Positions 8,819 to 16,976 of a stretch of DNA of 64,000 nucleotides are shown piece by piece; the stretch's first letter is position 1; every line of letters starts with the position of its first letter. A program made the translations under genes and the position numbers. The DNA is taken from contig NZ_CP100454.1 of assembly GCF_024228315.1 (NCBI RefSeq), forward strand, positions 124,001 to 188,000. Reading direction: 5' to 3'. A model generated the notes under the pieces. The model saw nothing but the letters and a program-made list of their open reading frames with translations, was not told the origin of the DNA and ran no database searches. This DNA is from Halomarina pelagica (lineage in GTDB: Archaea > Halobacteriota > Halobacteria > Halobacteriales > Haloarculaceae).

Positions 8819-10419
8819 CGGTTCAGGTCGTACCCCCGCTCCCGATCCCAGACGTCCGCGGCTTCGGTGTCGAGAAGCTGATCTTTCCGAACCTTTCCCG
8901 CCGGGGACCGCGGCAGGTTCTCCCGGATCTCGACGTACCGGGGGAGCTTGTGGTACGTCAACTGCTTCTCGCAGTGCTCGCTGACGTCGATCGGACTCAG
9001 CCGCGCTCCCTCCTCCGGAACGACGACCGCTTTGATCGCCTCGTCGTCGTTCCCCGTCGCCACGCCGAAGACCGCCGACTCCCGGACTGCCGGATGGGTG
9101 TCGATGACGGTCTCGATCTCGAGCGAGGAGATGCGACCGGCGACGCGGCCGAGGTGGATGGTGTTCGTCTTGCTCGCGACGAAGTAGAGGTAGCCGTCCT
9201 CGTCGACGTAGCCGACGTCGTTCGTGTGGATCCACTGGTTCCGGCAGACCTCGACCGTCAGTTCGTCGTCCCCGTCGAACCCCCGTAACATGGTGTTCGG
9301 GGTAGTTGGACGGATGAGGATCTCGCCCGTCTGTCCCGTGGGGACTTCCCAGTCGTCCTCGTCGACGATCTTGATCTCCGCGTAGGACACTGGTTTACCG
9401 ACGCTCCCCAGTCGCCGGTCGCCCGGTCGGTTCGACGTAGCTAGGGTCGAACTCGGCGTGATACCGTAGGCTTCGAGAACCGTCACGTCGAACCGCCGCT
9501 CGAAGTTCGCGATCATCGTCTCGTCGCTCCCGAAGCCGAACCCGTGACCGACGGCGTGCGTCACCGGGGTCTCATCGTCGCGCTCGTGCTCCTCTCGGTT
9601 GTACAAGACGGACAGCATCCGACCCAGGTAGAGGAACACGGTCGCGTCGTACTTCCGGGTCCACTCCCAGAACCGCTCGCCGTCGAACTGCTTCTGGAAG
9701 GCGAACGTAGCGCCACTGATCAGCGCTCCGGTGACGCCCATCTGCATCGGATAGCTACTGTAGAACGGAAGCGTCGTGAAGATACAGTCGTCGCGAGCGA
9801 GATCGAGGAGATCACGGCACGATTCCCTCCCGGTGTTGATGTAGGAGTAATGGGGAAGTGTGACGCCCTGCGGGTGCGTCCGCCGGTACCGCTGTACGTA
9901 GATGACCGAACAGGTATCCGACCCCCCGACGTCTACGTCGGGTGGCGCAGAACCGTCGCCCGAGAGCAACAGATCGAAATCGCGGTAGGGTTGGTCGGGA
10001 TCCCCCTCTCCGGCAAAGAACTCGGTGCTGATCGTGGTCGTATCGCCTCTGACGTCCCGGTACGCCGACTCGGTGTCGGCGTCGAGAATCACTACATCGG
10101 CGTCGGTCGCCGAGAGGACGTACTCGAGCGTCTCTCCGGTGAACCGGGTGTCGATGGGGGCGGCGACGGCCCCGATCTTCGCGAGCGCGAAGACGGCGTA
10201 CAGGTACTCCGGACGGTTGTACATGTAGAGACAGACCGCGTCTCCGGCGGTAACGCCGCTCGAGAGCAGTCGGTTTGCGATCGCGTTCGCTCGTGAGTCG
10301 ATCTCTTCGTAGGAGAATTCCGTGTCCTGGTACCGGAAGAACGTCTCGTCGCCGTGCTCTGCTGCGCGTCGCTCCAGGAGTTCGCCGAGCGTCCGGACCG
10401 AATCCGATACGGCGGCCAT
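8815..10419 (-). CDS. AMP-forming acyl-CoA ligase with disrupted P-loop
   Basis: A 534-residue adenylate-forming ligase of the benzoate-CoA ligase-like branch. The start is taken at MAAVSDSVRTLGELLE, because the open frame upstream runs into the regulator gene and has no family sequence. The C-terminal catalytic motif SPAGKVRKDQLL and the motif VLEAYGITPS are present. The conserved P-loop expected after CSVIY (TSGTTG-P-KG) instead reads VQRYRRTHPQG. The bases at about 9868-9900 spell Y-S-G-T-G-G in another frame, so two compensating small indels seem to have scrambled the loop. The enzyme may be inactive, or the read may contain errors. It abuts the IclR gene and is probably co-transcribed with it. 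Confidence 0.8.
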   Translation of the reverse strand: MAAVSDSVRTLGELLERRAAEHGDETFFRYQDTEFSYEEIDSRANAIANRLLSSGVTAGDAVCLYMYNRPEYLYAVFALAKIGAVAAPIDTRFTGETLEYVLSATDADVVILDADTESAYRDVRGDTTTISTEFFAGEGDPDQPYRDFDLLLSGDGSAPPDVDVGGSDTCSVIYVQRYRRTHPQGVTLPHYSYINTGRESCRDLLDLARDDCIFTTLPFYSSYPMQMGVTGALISGATFAFQKQFDGERFWEWTRKYDATVFLYLGRMLSVLYNREEHERDDETPVTHAVGHGFGFGSDETMIANFERRFDVTVLEAYGITPSSTLATSNRPGDRRLGSVGKPVSYAEIKIVDEDDWEVPTGQTGEILIRPTTPNTMLRGFDGDDELTVEVCRNQWIHTNDVGYVDEDGYLYFVASKTNTIHLGRVAGRISSLEIETVIDTHPAVRESAVFGVATGNDDEAIKAVVVPEEGARLSPIDVSEHCEKQLTYHKLPRYVEIRENLPRSPAGKVRKDQLLDTEAADVWDRERGYDLNR

Positions 10420-10420
10420 C

Positions 10421-11188
10421 TCACTTCCCCTCGTTTTGAAGCCGTTGCTCGAGGTCGCCGACCGTCTCGACGAGCCTCTCGCCGAGGTTCTCCGGGTGGT
10501 TTCCCGCGAAGTTACGTGAATGACCGAAGACGCCGATCGCGTGGCGTCTGTCGTCCGCGTCGCGGAATCCGACGCCGACCGAGAGGATACCGAGTACCGC
10601 CTCCCCCTCGCTGACTGCGAAGCCGCGTTCGCGAACCGCCTCAAGTTCGACGAGGAGATCCCCGACGTCGGTCGTCGTCCGTCGCGTCTGCCCCGGGAGG
10701 CCATGGTGGTCGGCGACCCGTTCGACGTACTCGTCGGACGCACCGGCGAGAATCGCCTTCCCCAGCGCGTGCGTGTGGAGGTACGAACGCTTTCCGACGC
10801 GCCCGTACGTGGTGGTCGCGCCCTCCGGAGTCGCGTTCTCGATGAAGTATCCACGACCGAGTTCTTCGGTGACCCACCACGTCGACTGCGCTAACTCGTC
10901 TGCAACGGCCTGCACCGTCCCGACGACCGATCGCTTGATGCCGGTCATGTTCTTCGCCGCCGTTCCGTGGGTCAGAAAGCGGAGCCCGAGTCGATAGGTC
11001 CCGCCGTCGTTCACGAGGTACCCCTCCATCTCGAGCGTGGCCAGGTAGTTGTGAACCGAACTCTTCGATAGATCCAACTCTTCGGTCAGTTGCGCAGGTG
11101 TCGCACCGCCGAGTGCCTGCAGTCGGTTGATCAATTCAAACGCCGTCCGAACCGACTTGACCTGCCGTGATGGGGTGTTCGCGAGCAT
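10421..11188 (-). CDS. IclR-family transcriptional regulator
   Basis: About 255 residues with an N-terminal winged helix (SVRTAFELINRLQALGGATPAQLTEELDLSKSSVHNYLATL, split here only for description: residues about 11-50) and a C-terminal IclR effector domain (GRVGKRSYLHTHALGKAILA; SVGVGFRDADDRRHAIGVFG). IclR proteins commonly control carboxylate and aromatic-acid catabolism by binding a pathway acid. Start: an ATG at 11188 is preferred over 11200 or upstream alternatives because TATATA at 11211-11216 lies about 25 bases before it, which gives a leaderless message. It is the first gene of a unit ending with the P-loop-defective ligase. Confidence 0.87.
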   Translation of the reverse strand: MLANTPSRQVKSVRTAFELINRLQALGGATPAQLTEELDLSKSSVHNYLATLEMEGYLVNDGGTYRLGLRFLTHGTAAKNMTGIKRSVVGTVQAVADELAQSTWWVTEELGRGYFIENATPEGATTTYGRVGKRSYLHTHALGKAILAGASDEYVERVADHHGLPGQTRRTTTDVGDLLVELEAVRERGFAVSEGEAVLGILSVGVGFRDADDRRHAIGVFGHSRNFAGNHPENLGERLVETVGDLEQRLQNEGK

Positions 11189-11207
11189 TGCACGATACAT
11201 CGAGGCA

Positions 11208-11219
11208 GCGTATATATCA
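11208..11219 (-). promoter_or_regulatory. TATA box of the IclR regulator gene
   Basis: Minus-strand bases GTGATATATACG contain a clear TATATA core about 25 bases before the ATG at 11188. This spacing decides the start choice for the IclR gene. Confidence 0.6.
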
Positions 11220-11601
11220 CTTTTTCTAATCGTAAATAGATCTAGATAAGATGGGGGTATGAGCAGACAAATTAATCCACATATAGTAATAAGTTTCACT
11301 TCACGGTGTCTCACTGGAACGTGTATCGATCTGAAAACACAGTGCTCTTACTACGGGGCCCGTCCCACGACCGTTCGTCAGATCGTCTACTAATAGTGGA
11401 TACGTCTGATATCGTACTGTATATAGTATCCGCATACACTGGACTCGGTTAATCTCTTCTCCGTCATTATTCGCGCGCCCTTTGACGGACGTATCGATCC
11501 ATACAGGGCCTATACCGTGCGCATAACACACGTATTTTTGTTAGATCAATTCGCTCGGGCCGCAGCTCAGCGGTATATACAGTAACCATGACAAACCTTC
11601 G
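11220..11601. other. A+T-rich intergenic stretch without a recognisable gene
   Basis: Marks the end of the metabolic block. No coding sequence with haloarchaeal composition is seen. A short tRNA-like string (GGGCCGCAGCTCAGCGG, 11557-11573) is present but cannot be folded into a full tRNA. The stretch ends in a transposase remnant. Confidence 0.6.
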
Positions 11602-11861
11602 GCTGAGATAGTCAAGGAGTACAACTACTGCTGGGAAATCGGAAGCGGCTACCAGTCAATCTAGCGGTTCATAGCCCCCACAACCTCGAAGCACTTTGGG
11701 TTTCGATCTTCTATTTCGCCTGCGCCTGTCTGCTGTACTTGATCTGGCGAGCCGTCGATTTACCCGTGCAGGTAGAACAGACCGCCGAGTACAAGCATCC
11801 TCCGATCGTGACGACCGACAACACATTGACGTTGCTGAAGAAGGAGGCCGGGATCAGATAG
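11602..11861 (+). pseudogene. C-terminal remnant of a haloarchaeal DDE transposase
   Basis: Translation gives AEIVKEYNYCWEIGSGYQSI, then a stop at 11662-11664 and RFIAPTTSKHF, then after a one-base frame change IFYFACACLLYLIWRAVDL and TLTLLKKEAGIR with a natural stop at 11861. The pattern W-EIE-GY-SIK-F-A-TTSK and the hydrophobic LLY-IWRAVDLLVQVE tail belong to a common haloarchaeal transposase C-terminus. One nonsense and one frameshift mutation plus the missing N-terminal part show it is dead. It is debris of an old insertion at the edge of the mobile region. Confidence 0.65.
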
Positions 11862-12062
11862 CGAGAGTCTCAACCCGAGATAGCGTGATTTTCTGATTGG
11901 CAACGCTATTGGGGTCCTCAGAGAATCACTGACCTAGTCGTTAGCGCGAGACAGGAAGAAGCGAATGAGAGGTAATCTGGAGCCGTTCCCGCTCACTGAT
12001 TCGCCCCAGACCGCACATCACAGCCCCGCTACACCCGCTGTAGCCGAAACTTCCGCAACTGA

Positions 12063-12350
12063 CAGTTCTGGACGAAGCAAGACCGACAGGCCATCCTCCG
12101 CTACGTCGACCAGCAAGTAGACACCGTCCTCGACGAAGGCGACGACCCGTTCCCGGCGTTCCGCGACCGCGTGATCGTCTACGTTCTCGCCCTCTTGGGC
12201 GTCCGCGGCGCTGAAGTGTTCCGCGACCCCGCCGCCGACCGCCGCGAGGGGCTGCGCCACCAATCGGTCGAGACGACCCACCAGGCGTATCACGACGTCC
12301 AAGCGGAGGAGACCGCCCGTCCCGTCGACGACATCCTGAACAGTGAATAG
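12063..12350 (+). pseudogene. Remnant of a tyrosine recombinase/integrase with internal deletion
   Basis: An open stretch without a start codon (preceded by TGA at 12060) reads QFWTKQDRQAILRYVDQQVD, then FRDRVIVYVLALLGVRGAEV, then RREGLRHQSVETTHQAYHDV and ends DDILNSE. The first part matches the N-side of the catalytic domain, including the arginine box (TGVRGAEV-like); HQSVETTHQAY is the C-terminal box with the histidine and the tyrosine nucleophile. The middle of the catalytic domain is missing in frame. It was probably the integrase of a virus or integrated element once present here. The identification is by motif reading only. Confidence 0.65.
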
Positions 12351-12362
12351 CGACACACCGCG

Positions 12363-12389
12363 TTTCCGCTGTATTTGGGAAAGCGGAAA
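12363..12389. repeat. Inverted repeat just after the integrase remnant
   Basis: TTTCCGCT (12363-12370) and AGCGGAAA (12382-12389) are perfect 8-base arms around an 11-base centre, starting 13 bases after the integrase stop. It could be a terminator or the arms of a former attachment site; integrase genes often lie next to their att site. No second copy was found in this window. Confidence 0.45.
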
Positions 12390-12847
12390 TCCTTCGAGCT
12401 GGTATCAAGAGTGTGCCTTATACACCAATCTCGTGATCAGAGAAAACAGGAACCAATTATCAATCTCCATTTCGTAGACGGAAGCTACCGCTTGTACTGC
12501 GGTATAAACCGTATAAAGCTATACTATTCACCAACACCTCGTCAGAGGAGGGAGGCTCAATCACCATAAGCTGTCGTGGGAAGCTAAACTCGATGGTACG
12601 CAGCTGATTGGAGATGCACCTAACGAATCGACGAATGGGCTCATAGCCGTCTCTTTGTAGAGGTCAGCAAGATCATACGTGATGGGACGATCCTTCTCGG
12701 AATTCGTAGTCAGTTTGAACCACACCAAGTGGGAAGAGGTATTCAGAAGATAGTTACTTTCGAGGAGAAAGATCGACTGTCGTTGCCCTAATTTGCCCAC
12801 CCTACAGCGAGAGGGCCATGTACCTCGTTGATTAGCCCAGAGATTAA
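12390..12847. other. Intergenic stretch without a recognisable gene
   Basis: About 460 bases of lower GC. Short open frames on both strands show no family sequence and have poor haloarchaeal codon composition. It runs into the palindrome cluster in front of the partition operon. Confidence 0.55.
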
Positions 12848-13186
12848 AACAGATATCTGTTACAGATAGCTGTAACAGGAGTCAATAACAGATATTTCGC
12901 ATCGATTAAAAATTCCGCATGCAATCAGTGCTGGGTTATGATTTTGAACCTCCTTCAATAGATAACAGATATCCGTTGCGTTACTTCGTACTGGAGATCT
13001 GTTCCGACAATCAGTATTACTAATCTATAGCAGAAATCAGATACAAAAGTCTGTTACAGAGAGCTATAACAGATGCCAGTGCTAAAAATATGGGATGAGT
13101 TACCGAGTCAGTCAACAGAACTAATCGCCATACAGGACGTAATACAGACGTTGAGGACAGATAACCGTACCAGATATCTGTTACAG
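12848..13186. repeat. Palindromic iteron cluster (candidate partition site/origin iterons) upstream of parA
   Basis: A+T-rich region with recurring boxes. AACAGATATCTGTT (12848-12861) is a perfect 14-base palindrome with a near copy AACAGATATCCGTT (12964-12977) and a half copy at 12887-12895. CTGTTACAG-N4-CTGTAACAG (12857-12878) recurs as CTGTTACAG-N4-CTATAACAG (13051-13072). AGATATCTGTTACAG occurs identically at 12851-12865 and 13172-13186, the last copy about 60 bases before the parA start. Direct placement before a ParA-type operon suggests a centromere-like binding site for the partner protein, an autoregulatory operator, or iterons of a replication origin. Confidence 0.65.
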
Positions 13187-13243
13187 ACATGTGTGACTTA
13201 CGTCTGACACAGATTTATGGCATCGTGAGTGTATCCAAGGAAT

Positions 13244-14236
13244 ATGATAACGGCCGTGGTCTACTCCGAATCAGGCGGGACGTTCAAAACCACAATGACG
13301 GCCAACATTGCGGTCGCATTAGAGCGAATGGGTCAGAACACGCTCGTGTTCGATCTTGATCCACAAGAGGGAAATCTCACGAGCCTCTTCGATGTTGGCA
13401 AGCATCGAAGTGACCCAGATGCAGACAACCTCGTTAAGCACATCCTCGAGATGCCGGACGGCGACTTTCACGATCTGATTGAAACCTCGGCGGAAGGCGT
13501 CGACATTATACCGAGTCACGACATGCTCGGGGACTTCACGTCAAACCTGGAGCAAAAGATCTCGTATGAGACGGGGATGAAGAACATGAGTCGTGACGAG
13601 TATCCCCGATTCGAACTCCTGTACAAGTTACTCTGGGAGCGACAACAGCTCCACGAACAATATGACGCTATCCTTATCGACCCGAACGCGCGAGCGGAAG
13701 ATCTGCTCTACAACGCCATTTACGCACTACGGACACTCGTCGCACCCGTCAAGCCAGCGGGCAAGGGGAACCTGAGCCTGGAGGGCCTCGACGAACTCGT
13801 CGGGAACATGGAGAGGCAACTGGATATCGAGATCGGACTCTCGTGTGTCGTTCCCTCGGGCGTCGGTCAAACTAACGCCCACCGACAATACCAGAAGCAG
13901 TTCGAAGATACAGAGGAGTTCGCCACACCAGTCACGATCGGCAACCGCGAAAGTCTCATGGACGCAATGTGGGAAGCCCGAGGGTCGGCGTTCAAGGTAG
14001 TCGAGGAGCGCTGGAAGACCTTCGAAAGAGACGGCGAGATGGTGAGTGACCCCGGTCAACGACGAGTGCGTGACAGGGAGATCGAAACGCTACGGACGCT
14101 GTACGAACTTGCCTGGTTCATCGCGACCGAAACGTTCGGGGTCGACGTCGATCCCGTGCTGGAACTCGAGATTCAGGACTACGAGAAGAAGATCATCGAT
14201 CTACGGGAGGACACACCGGAGGTGACACCTGCATGA
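13244..14236 (+). CDS. ParA/Soj-family partition ATPase
   Basis: About 330 residues. The N-terminus AVVYSESGGTFKTTMTANIA is a deviant Walker A region in which the usual leading lysine of KGGxxKT is serine (S10-G-G-T-F-K15-T-T). The Walker A' segment VFDLDPQEGNLTSLF and the stretch AILIDPNARAEDLLYNAIYA follow. ParA ATPases position plasmid copies on the nucleoid. Start: a GTG at 13229 is possible, but the ATG at 13244 gives the standard short N-terminus. The stop overlaps the ATG of the next gene (ATGA), so the two form an operon. The missing signature lysine is unusual and could affect dimerisation-dependent hydrolysis. Confidence 0.85.
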   Translation: MITAVVYSESGGTFKTTMTANIAVALERMGQNTLVFDLDPQEGNLTSLFDVGKHRSDPDADNLVKHILEMPDGDFHDLIETSAEGVDIIPSHDMLGDFTSNLEQKISYETGMKNMSRDEYPRFELLYKLLWERQQLHEQYDAILIDPNARAEDLLYNAIYALRTLVAPVKPAGKGNLSLEGLDELVGNMERQLDIEIGLSCVVPSGVGQTNAHRQYQKQFEDTEEFATPVTIGNRESLMDAMWEARGSAFKVVEERWKTFERDGEMVSDPGQRRVRDREIETLRTLYELAWFIATETFGVDVDPVLELEIQDYEKKIIDLREDTPEVTPA

Positions 14237-14730
14237 GTAACTTCAAATCTGGATCTGGCAATCTCGATTTCGGTAGTAGCGACACGAAGAAAGATGATGA
14301 CACCGCCACCGCGGAAACCACGCAGACACACGTCGAGGGAGATGAAGACCCCGAACCAACGCCAGCGGACCAACCCACATCAGCCTCGCAAGACGGAGCA
14401 TCATCTGATCTGGGGAGCATGTCCGATCAACCAGCATCGGACCGAGTATCAACTGAAGAGTCGACAGCGTCTGAATCTCCTGTCGAGCAGTATCCGTACT
14501 TCGTCCGACGGAGTAACGTCGGGGATGAGCGCGACACGCGTCTTGAGATCCACGTTCGAGACAAAGTCGCCAACCAAGAAGCCACGTTCCGAAATGAACT
14601 CGCCGAACAACTCGGAGCAAGCGAGGTTTCGAAAACGGATGCCCGTGAGTTCGCCCTTCTCGCTGCGTTTCATCACCCCGAGCGCGTTGCTGAATTGATG
14701 CGGGATGAGGGGTTCGGCGCCCTCGGTTGA
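14233..14730 (+). CDS. Partner protein of ParA (haloarchaeal plasmid partition operon)
   Basis: 165 residues. The N-terminal half (about 1-85) is low-complexity, acidic and Ser/Thr-rich, hence probably disordered. The C-terminal half (PYFVRRSNVGDERDTRLEIH; LAEQLGASEVSKTDAREFAL) looks like a compact helical domain that could bind DNA. It overlaps the ParA gene by four bases and occupies the position of a ParB/ParR-type centromere-binding protein. It is not a classical ParB (no HTH-ParBc domain). The function is inferred from operon position; the upstream palindromes are the obvious candidate target. Confidence 0.65.
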   Translation: MSNFKSGSGNLDFGSSDTKKDDDTATAETTQTHVEGDEDPEPTPADQPTSASQDGASSDLGSMSDQPASDRVSTEESTASESPVEQYPYFVRRSNVGDERDTRLEIHVRDKVANQEATFRNELAEQLGASEVSKTDAREFALLAAFHHPERVAELMRDEGFGALG

Positions 14731-14820
14731 AATCAAGGAGGCATCGACACTTCGTTTGACACTGGGGGGGTTGAGGGGGATGGCTCCGTTTGTGATCTCG
14801 CCTTACTCCATTGACATCCA

Positions 14821-14990
14821 CCCACGACTGAAGCCGTGGGATTCCTCTCGTGGGGGTCTCAGTCGGTCTGAGACACTCCTAGAGCGACATTCCCACTCGG
14901 TGCGGTACTCTGGTTTGTGTATTCCTCGTTGGCCGTTGTCTCCACGATGGAGGACGGGCTATGGTGCTCCCGCCAACTGTGATTGTTCCA
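14821..14990 (-). ncRNA. Predicted omegaRNA/sotRNA overlapping the tnpB 3' end
   Basis: Haloarchaeal IS1341-type tnpB genes are known to give sense-overlapping transcripts from their 3' end, and TnpB guide RNAs end at the element boundary. The corresponding position here is the tnpB 3' region through the end hairpin at 14821-14840. The coordinates are approximate, and no RNA evidence is available from the sequence. Confidence 0.35.
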
Positions 14991-16125
14991 CTTGAGGTAC
15001 ACGGGCCGTGCCATCGACCCTACCGTGTTGTTCTGCCGTCCCAGGAACGATTCGCTCGCTACGAGGTCAGCGTGCCCCTCGAAACCACACGGACACGTCA
15101 ACGAGTCCTCGTGGCGAACGGTTGCGTCGCGTTCGCCGCACTCGGGGCACTCTTGACTCGTCCACGACTCGGATTCTTCTTCGACCGTGATGCCGTATTC
15201 CTCACACACGTCTTCGAGGCGGTTGATGAATCGGCGGTACGCCCAGAAATTGTGTGTTTTCTCGTTCACACGCGGCGACCAGTGCGTCGAGAGAACACCC
15301 TTAATGTCCCCGACATACAACGTTGAAACGCCCTCGTCGTACAGGCGTTCTACGAGGTCGCGGACGAGGTTGTCCTGGGCGTGGTCGCGTCGGTTCGTGC
15401 GCTTCCGGTACAGGCGGTCAATGCGCTTGCTGGACTTGCGCTGATTTTCGAGAAGCGACTGGTAGTACGCGATTTGTTCCGTGGTTTCACGGAACTCCTC
15501 GAACAAGTCACGCCCCTCGTACAGGAGTTGTTGGCCGGTCGTTATCGTGCAGGCGACGAGGTTGTTCGCGCCAACGTCCAGGGCGGCTTCTTCTGAAGCC
15601 AGTGGTGAGTCCAGTCGAGACGTGTCGATAGTGACTGGTTGGAAAGCCCTGAACGTGTCTGCGAGTCTGTCGTACACGATTTCGAGTCGGCCCTGCTCAC
15701 CGCTCCACTTCGGGTCGCCCGCAATTTCAACACGAAGGCGTTGATTCTTCGATGGTGTACTGGTCGTTTCGGACGTAGGTGCGAAGCACTCGTCCGTCTT
15801 CCTCGTTGCCCCAGTATCCCGGTGGTGACGGTTTCTCATCGAGTTTCCCGGCGTGGTATTTCTCATTGCTGGAGAAGAACGACCGCCATGCAGACGAGTT
15901 CTTGCGGATGATTTGTTGGGCGACACTACTGCTGAGGACGCCCTTGTATTTGCCTTCGAGACGACCGGTGTCGGCATCCCAGACGCTATTGTCTTCGAGG
16001 AAGGCTTGGCGGCGAGCATAGCTCGTCTCGTTCCAGAGACTTGCAGAAGCGTCCAACCAGCGTTTGAACACCTCTTGCTCCTTCGTGGAGCGAGGGTGGA
16101 CGTTGAACTGGTTGGTTCGCTTCAT
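14859..16125 (-). pseudogene. tnpB: TnpB (IS1341-type RNA-guided nuclease) with one frameshift
   Basis: The first frame (16125 down to about 15745) begins [20 protein letters not shown] and ends [11 protein letters not shown]. The second frame continues from [15 protein letters not shown] to the stop at 14859. Joined, they give a full-length TnpB with RuvC aspartate [13 protein letters not shown], the glutamate region [13 protein letters not shown], the zinc finger CPECGERD...CPCGF and the last aspartate in GHADLVAS. A single small indel near 15745-15755 separates the frames. All catalytic motifs survive, so the inactivation is recent or a read error. TnpB uses an RNA from the element's end to guide DNA cleavage. 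Confidence 0.8.
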
Positions 16126-16267
16126 TAACCAATAGTACGAAATGTTGGTTTGTAAAGGTATGGATTGACGTTGGAGACTCGGGCTTGCTATCGCTCGTGG
16201 GTTGTGTCGTTGTTTGTCGGATTCATCCCACGACTTTAGTCGTAGGCTTTCTCCTCAACTTTCTGTA

Positions 16268-16587
16268 AGCGGCGGGACGGTGAAGACCACCGCTCAAGTC
16301 ATCGATGGTGCGGTACTTGTGGCTGCGAAACTCCATAGCGGGCGCGAGGCAGACCTCAGAGATGTCCTCGCAGTTGCCGAAGAAATCGACCTTGATACCG
16401 TCACGCCCATCTTCTTCGGGGCGACCGAGGTGCTCTTCGAGATCAACTGAAACACGGACTTTCGATCTTAGAAAGCGAAGATCTCAAGCACGGATTCAGA
16501 AGCGATTTCGGTGTGTCGACAATATCTACGGAAACCGTCGCGTCTCTCCGACAATATCTGTCGGAGCAGGTAGAGCGACTGGGTTAA
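16268..16587 (+). pseudogene. C-terminal fragment of a haloarchaeal nucleotidyltransferase-like (DUF6036-type?) protein
   Basis: Reads SGGTVKTTAQVIDGAVLVAA and GREADLRDVLAVAEEIDLDT, then loses frame. One missing C in GTCACGCC/CATCTT (about 16405-16412) restores HLLRGDRGALRDQLKHGLSI, ESEDLKHGFRSDFGVST and the natural end SLRQYLSEQVERLG with stop at 16587. The N-terminal part is absent, replaced by the tnpB element. The family name is from memory of haloarchaeal proteins with this tail and is uncertain; an intact nucleotidyltransferase-fold gene occurs at 46448-47317. Confidence 0.55.
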
Positions 16588-16717
16588 CGTATTTGATACC
16601 TGATTCGCGTCACGGTACGTGGAACTCAGTTTTACCCATTCTCGAAATCTGTACTCCGTCGGAACGAGACGTCCACTGATTGCTTATAAAGGCGAGATCC
16701 GGGTCTCAGAATTCCTA

Positions 16718-16846
16718 TTTACACATCGATGACGGGGGGTGAGTTCGACGAGTATTACACTCCGACGGTGGAGGGGAGAATCCAGGGAGGGTTACACATC
16801 GACGACGGGGCGTCAGACGTGCGGCTTACACATCGATGACGGGGGG
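16718..16846 (+). repeat. G-tract origin-recognition-box-like repeats without an adjacent orc gene
   Basis: TTACACATCGATGACGGGG followed by two more G occurs at 16719-16739 and 16826-16846. A shorter copy TTACACATCGACGACGGGG lies at 16792-16810 and a degenerate one at about 16755-16776. All are on the same strand. The design (conserved 15-base core ending in a G tract) parallels the boxes around orc1 at 25 kb, but the core differs completely, so a different initiator would be expected. Possibly the remains of a second origin linked to the partition operon. Confidence 0.5.
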
Positions 16847-16976
16847 CGTGAACCTGATAATTGGTTGGAAATGGCCTTGTTAAAACCCTTGAGCAGTGAG
16901 AGGTATCAACGGTCGTGCTGCATACAGGGCGCGAGTCGGTCAATAGAGACGAATGGGGACCAAACCTGTCGAGAGG

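Larger units (their letters stand above)
14821..16246 (-). mobile_element. IS200/IS605-group element of IS1341 type (tnpB only)
   Basis: The element is bounded by hairpin-like ends: CCCACGACTGAAGCCGTGGG (14821-14840) after the tnpB 3' end and CCCACGACTTTAGTCGTAGG (16227-16246) before its 5' end. This is the organisation of IS605-group elements, which are recognised by subterminal hairpins rather than inverted terminal repeats. No tnpA (Y1 transposase) is present, so movement would need a transposase in trans. The exact cleavage sites are not determined. It interrupts a region whose right side carries a truncated gene starting about 16268. Confidence 0.75.

Noticed and set aside
11557-11580. 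tRNA-like string GGGCCGCAGCTCAGCGGT
   Set aside because: Resembles a tRNA 5' acceptor and D-stem, but no anticodon stem, T-loop (GTTCGAATC-type) or matching acceptor follows within 90 bases.
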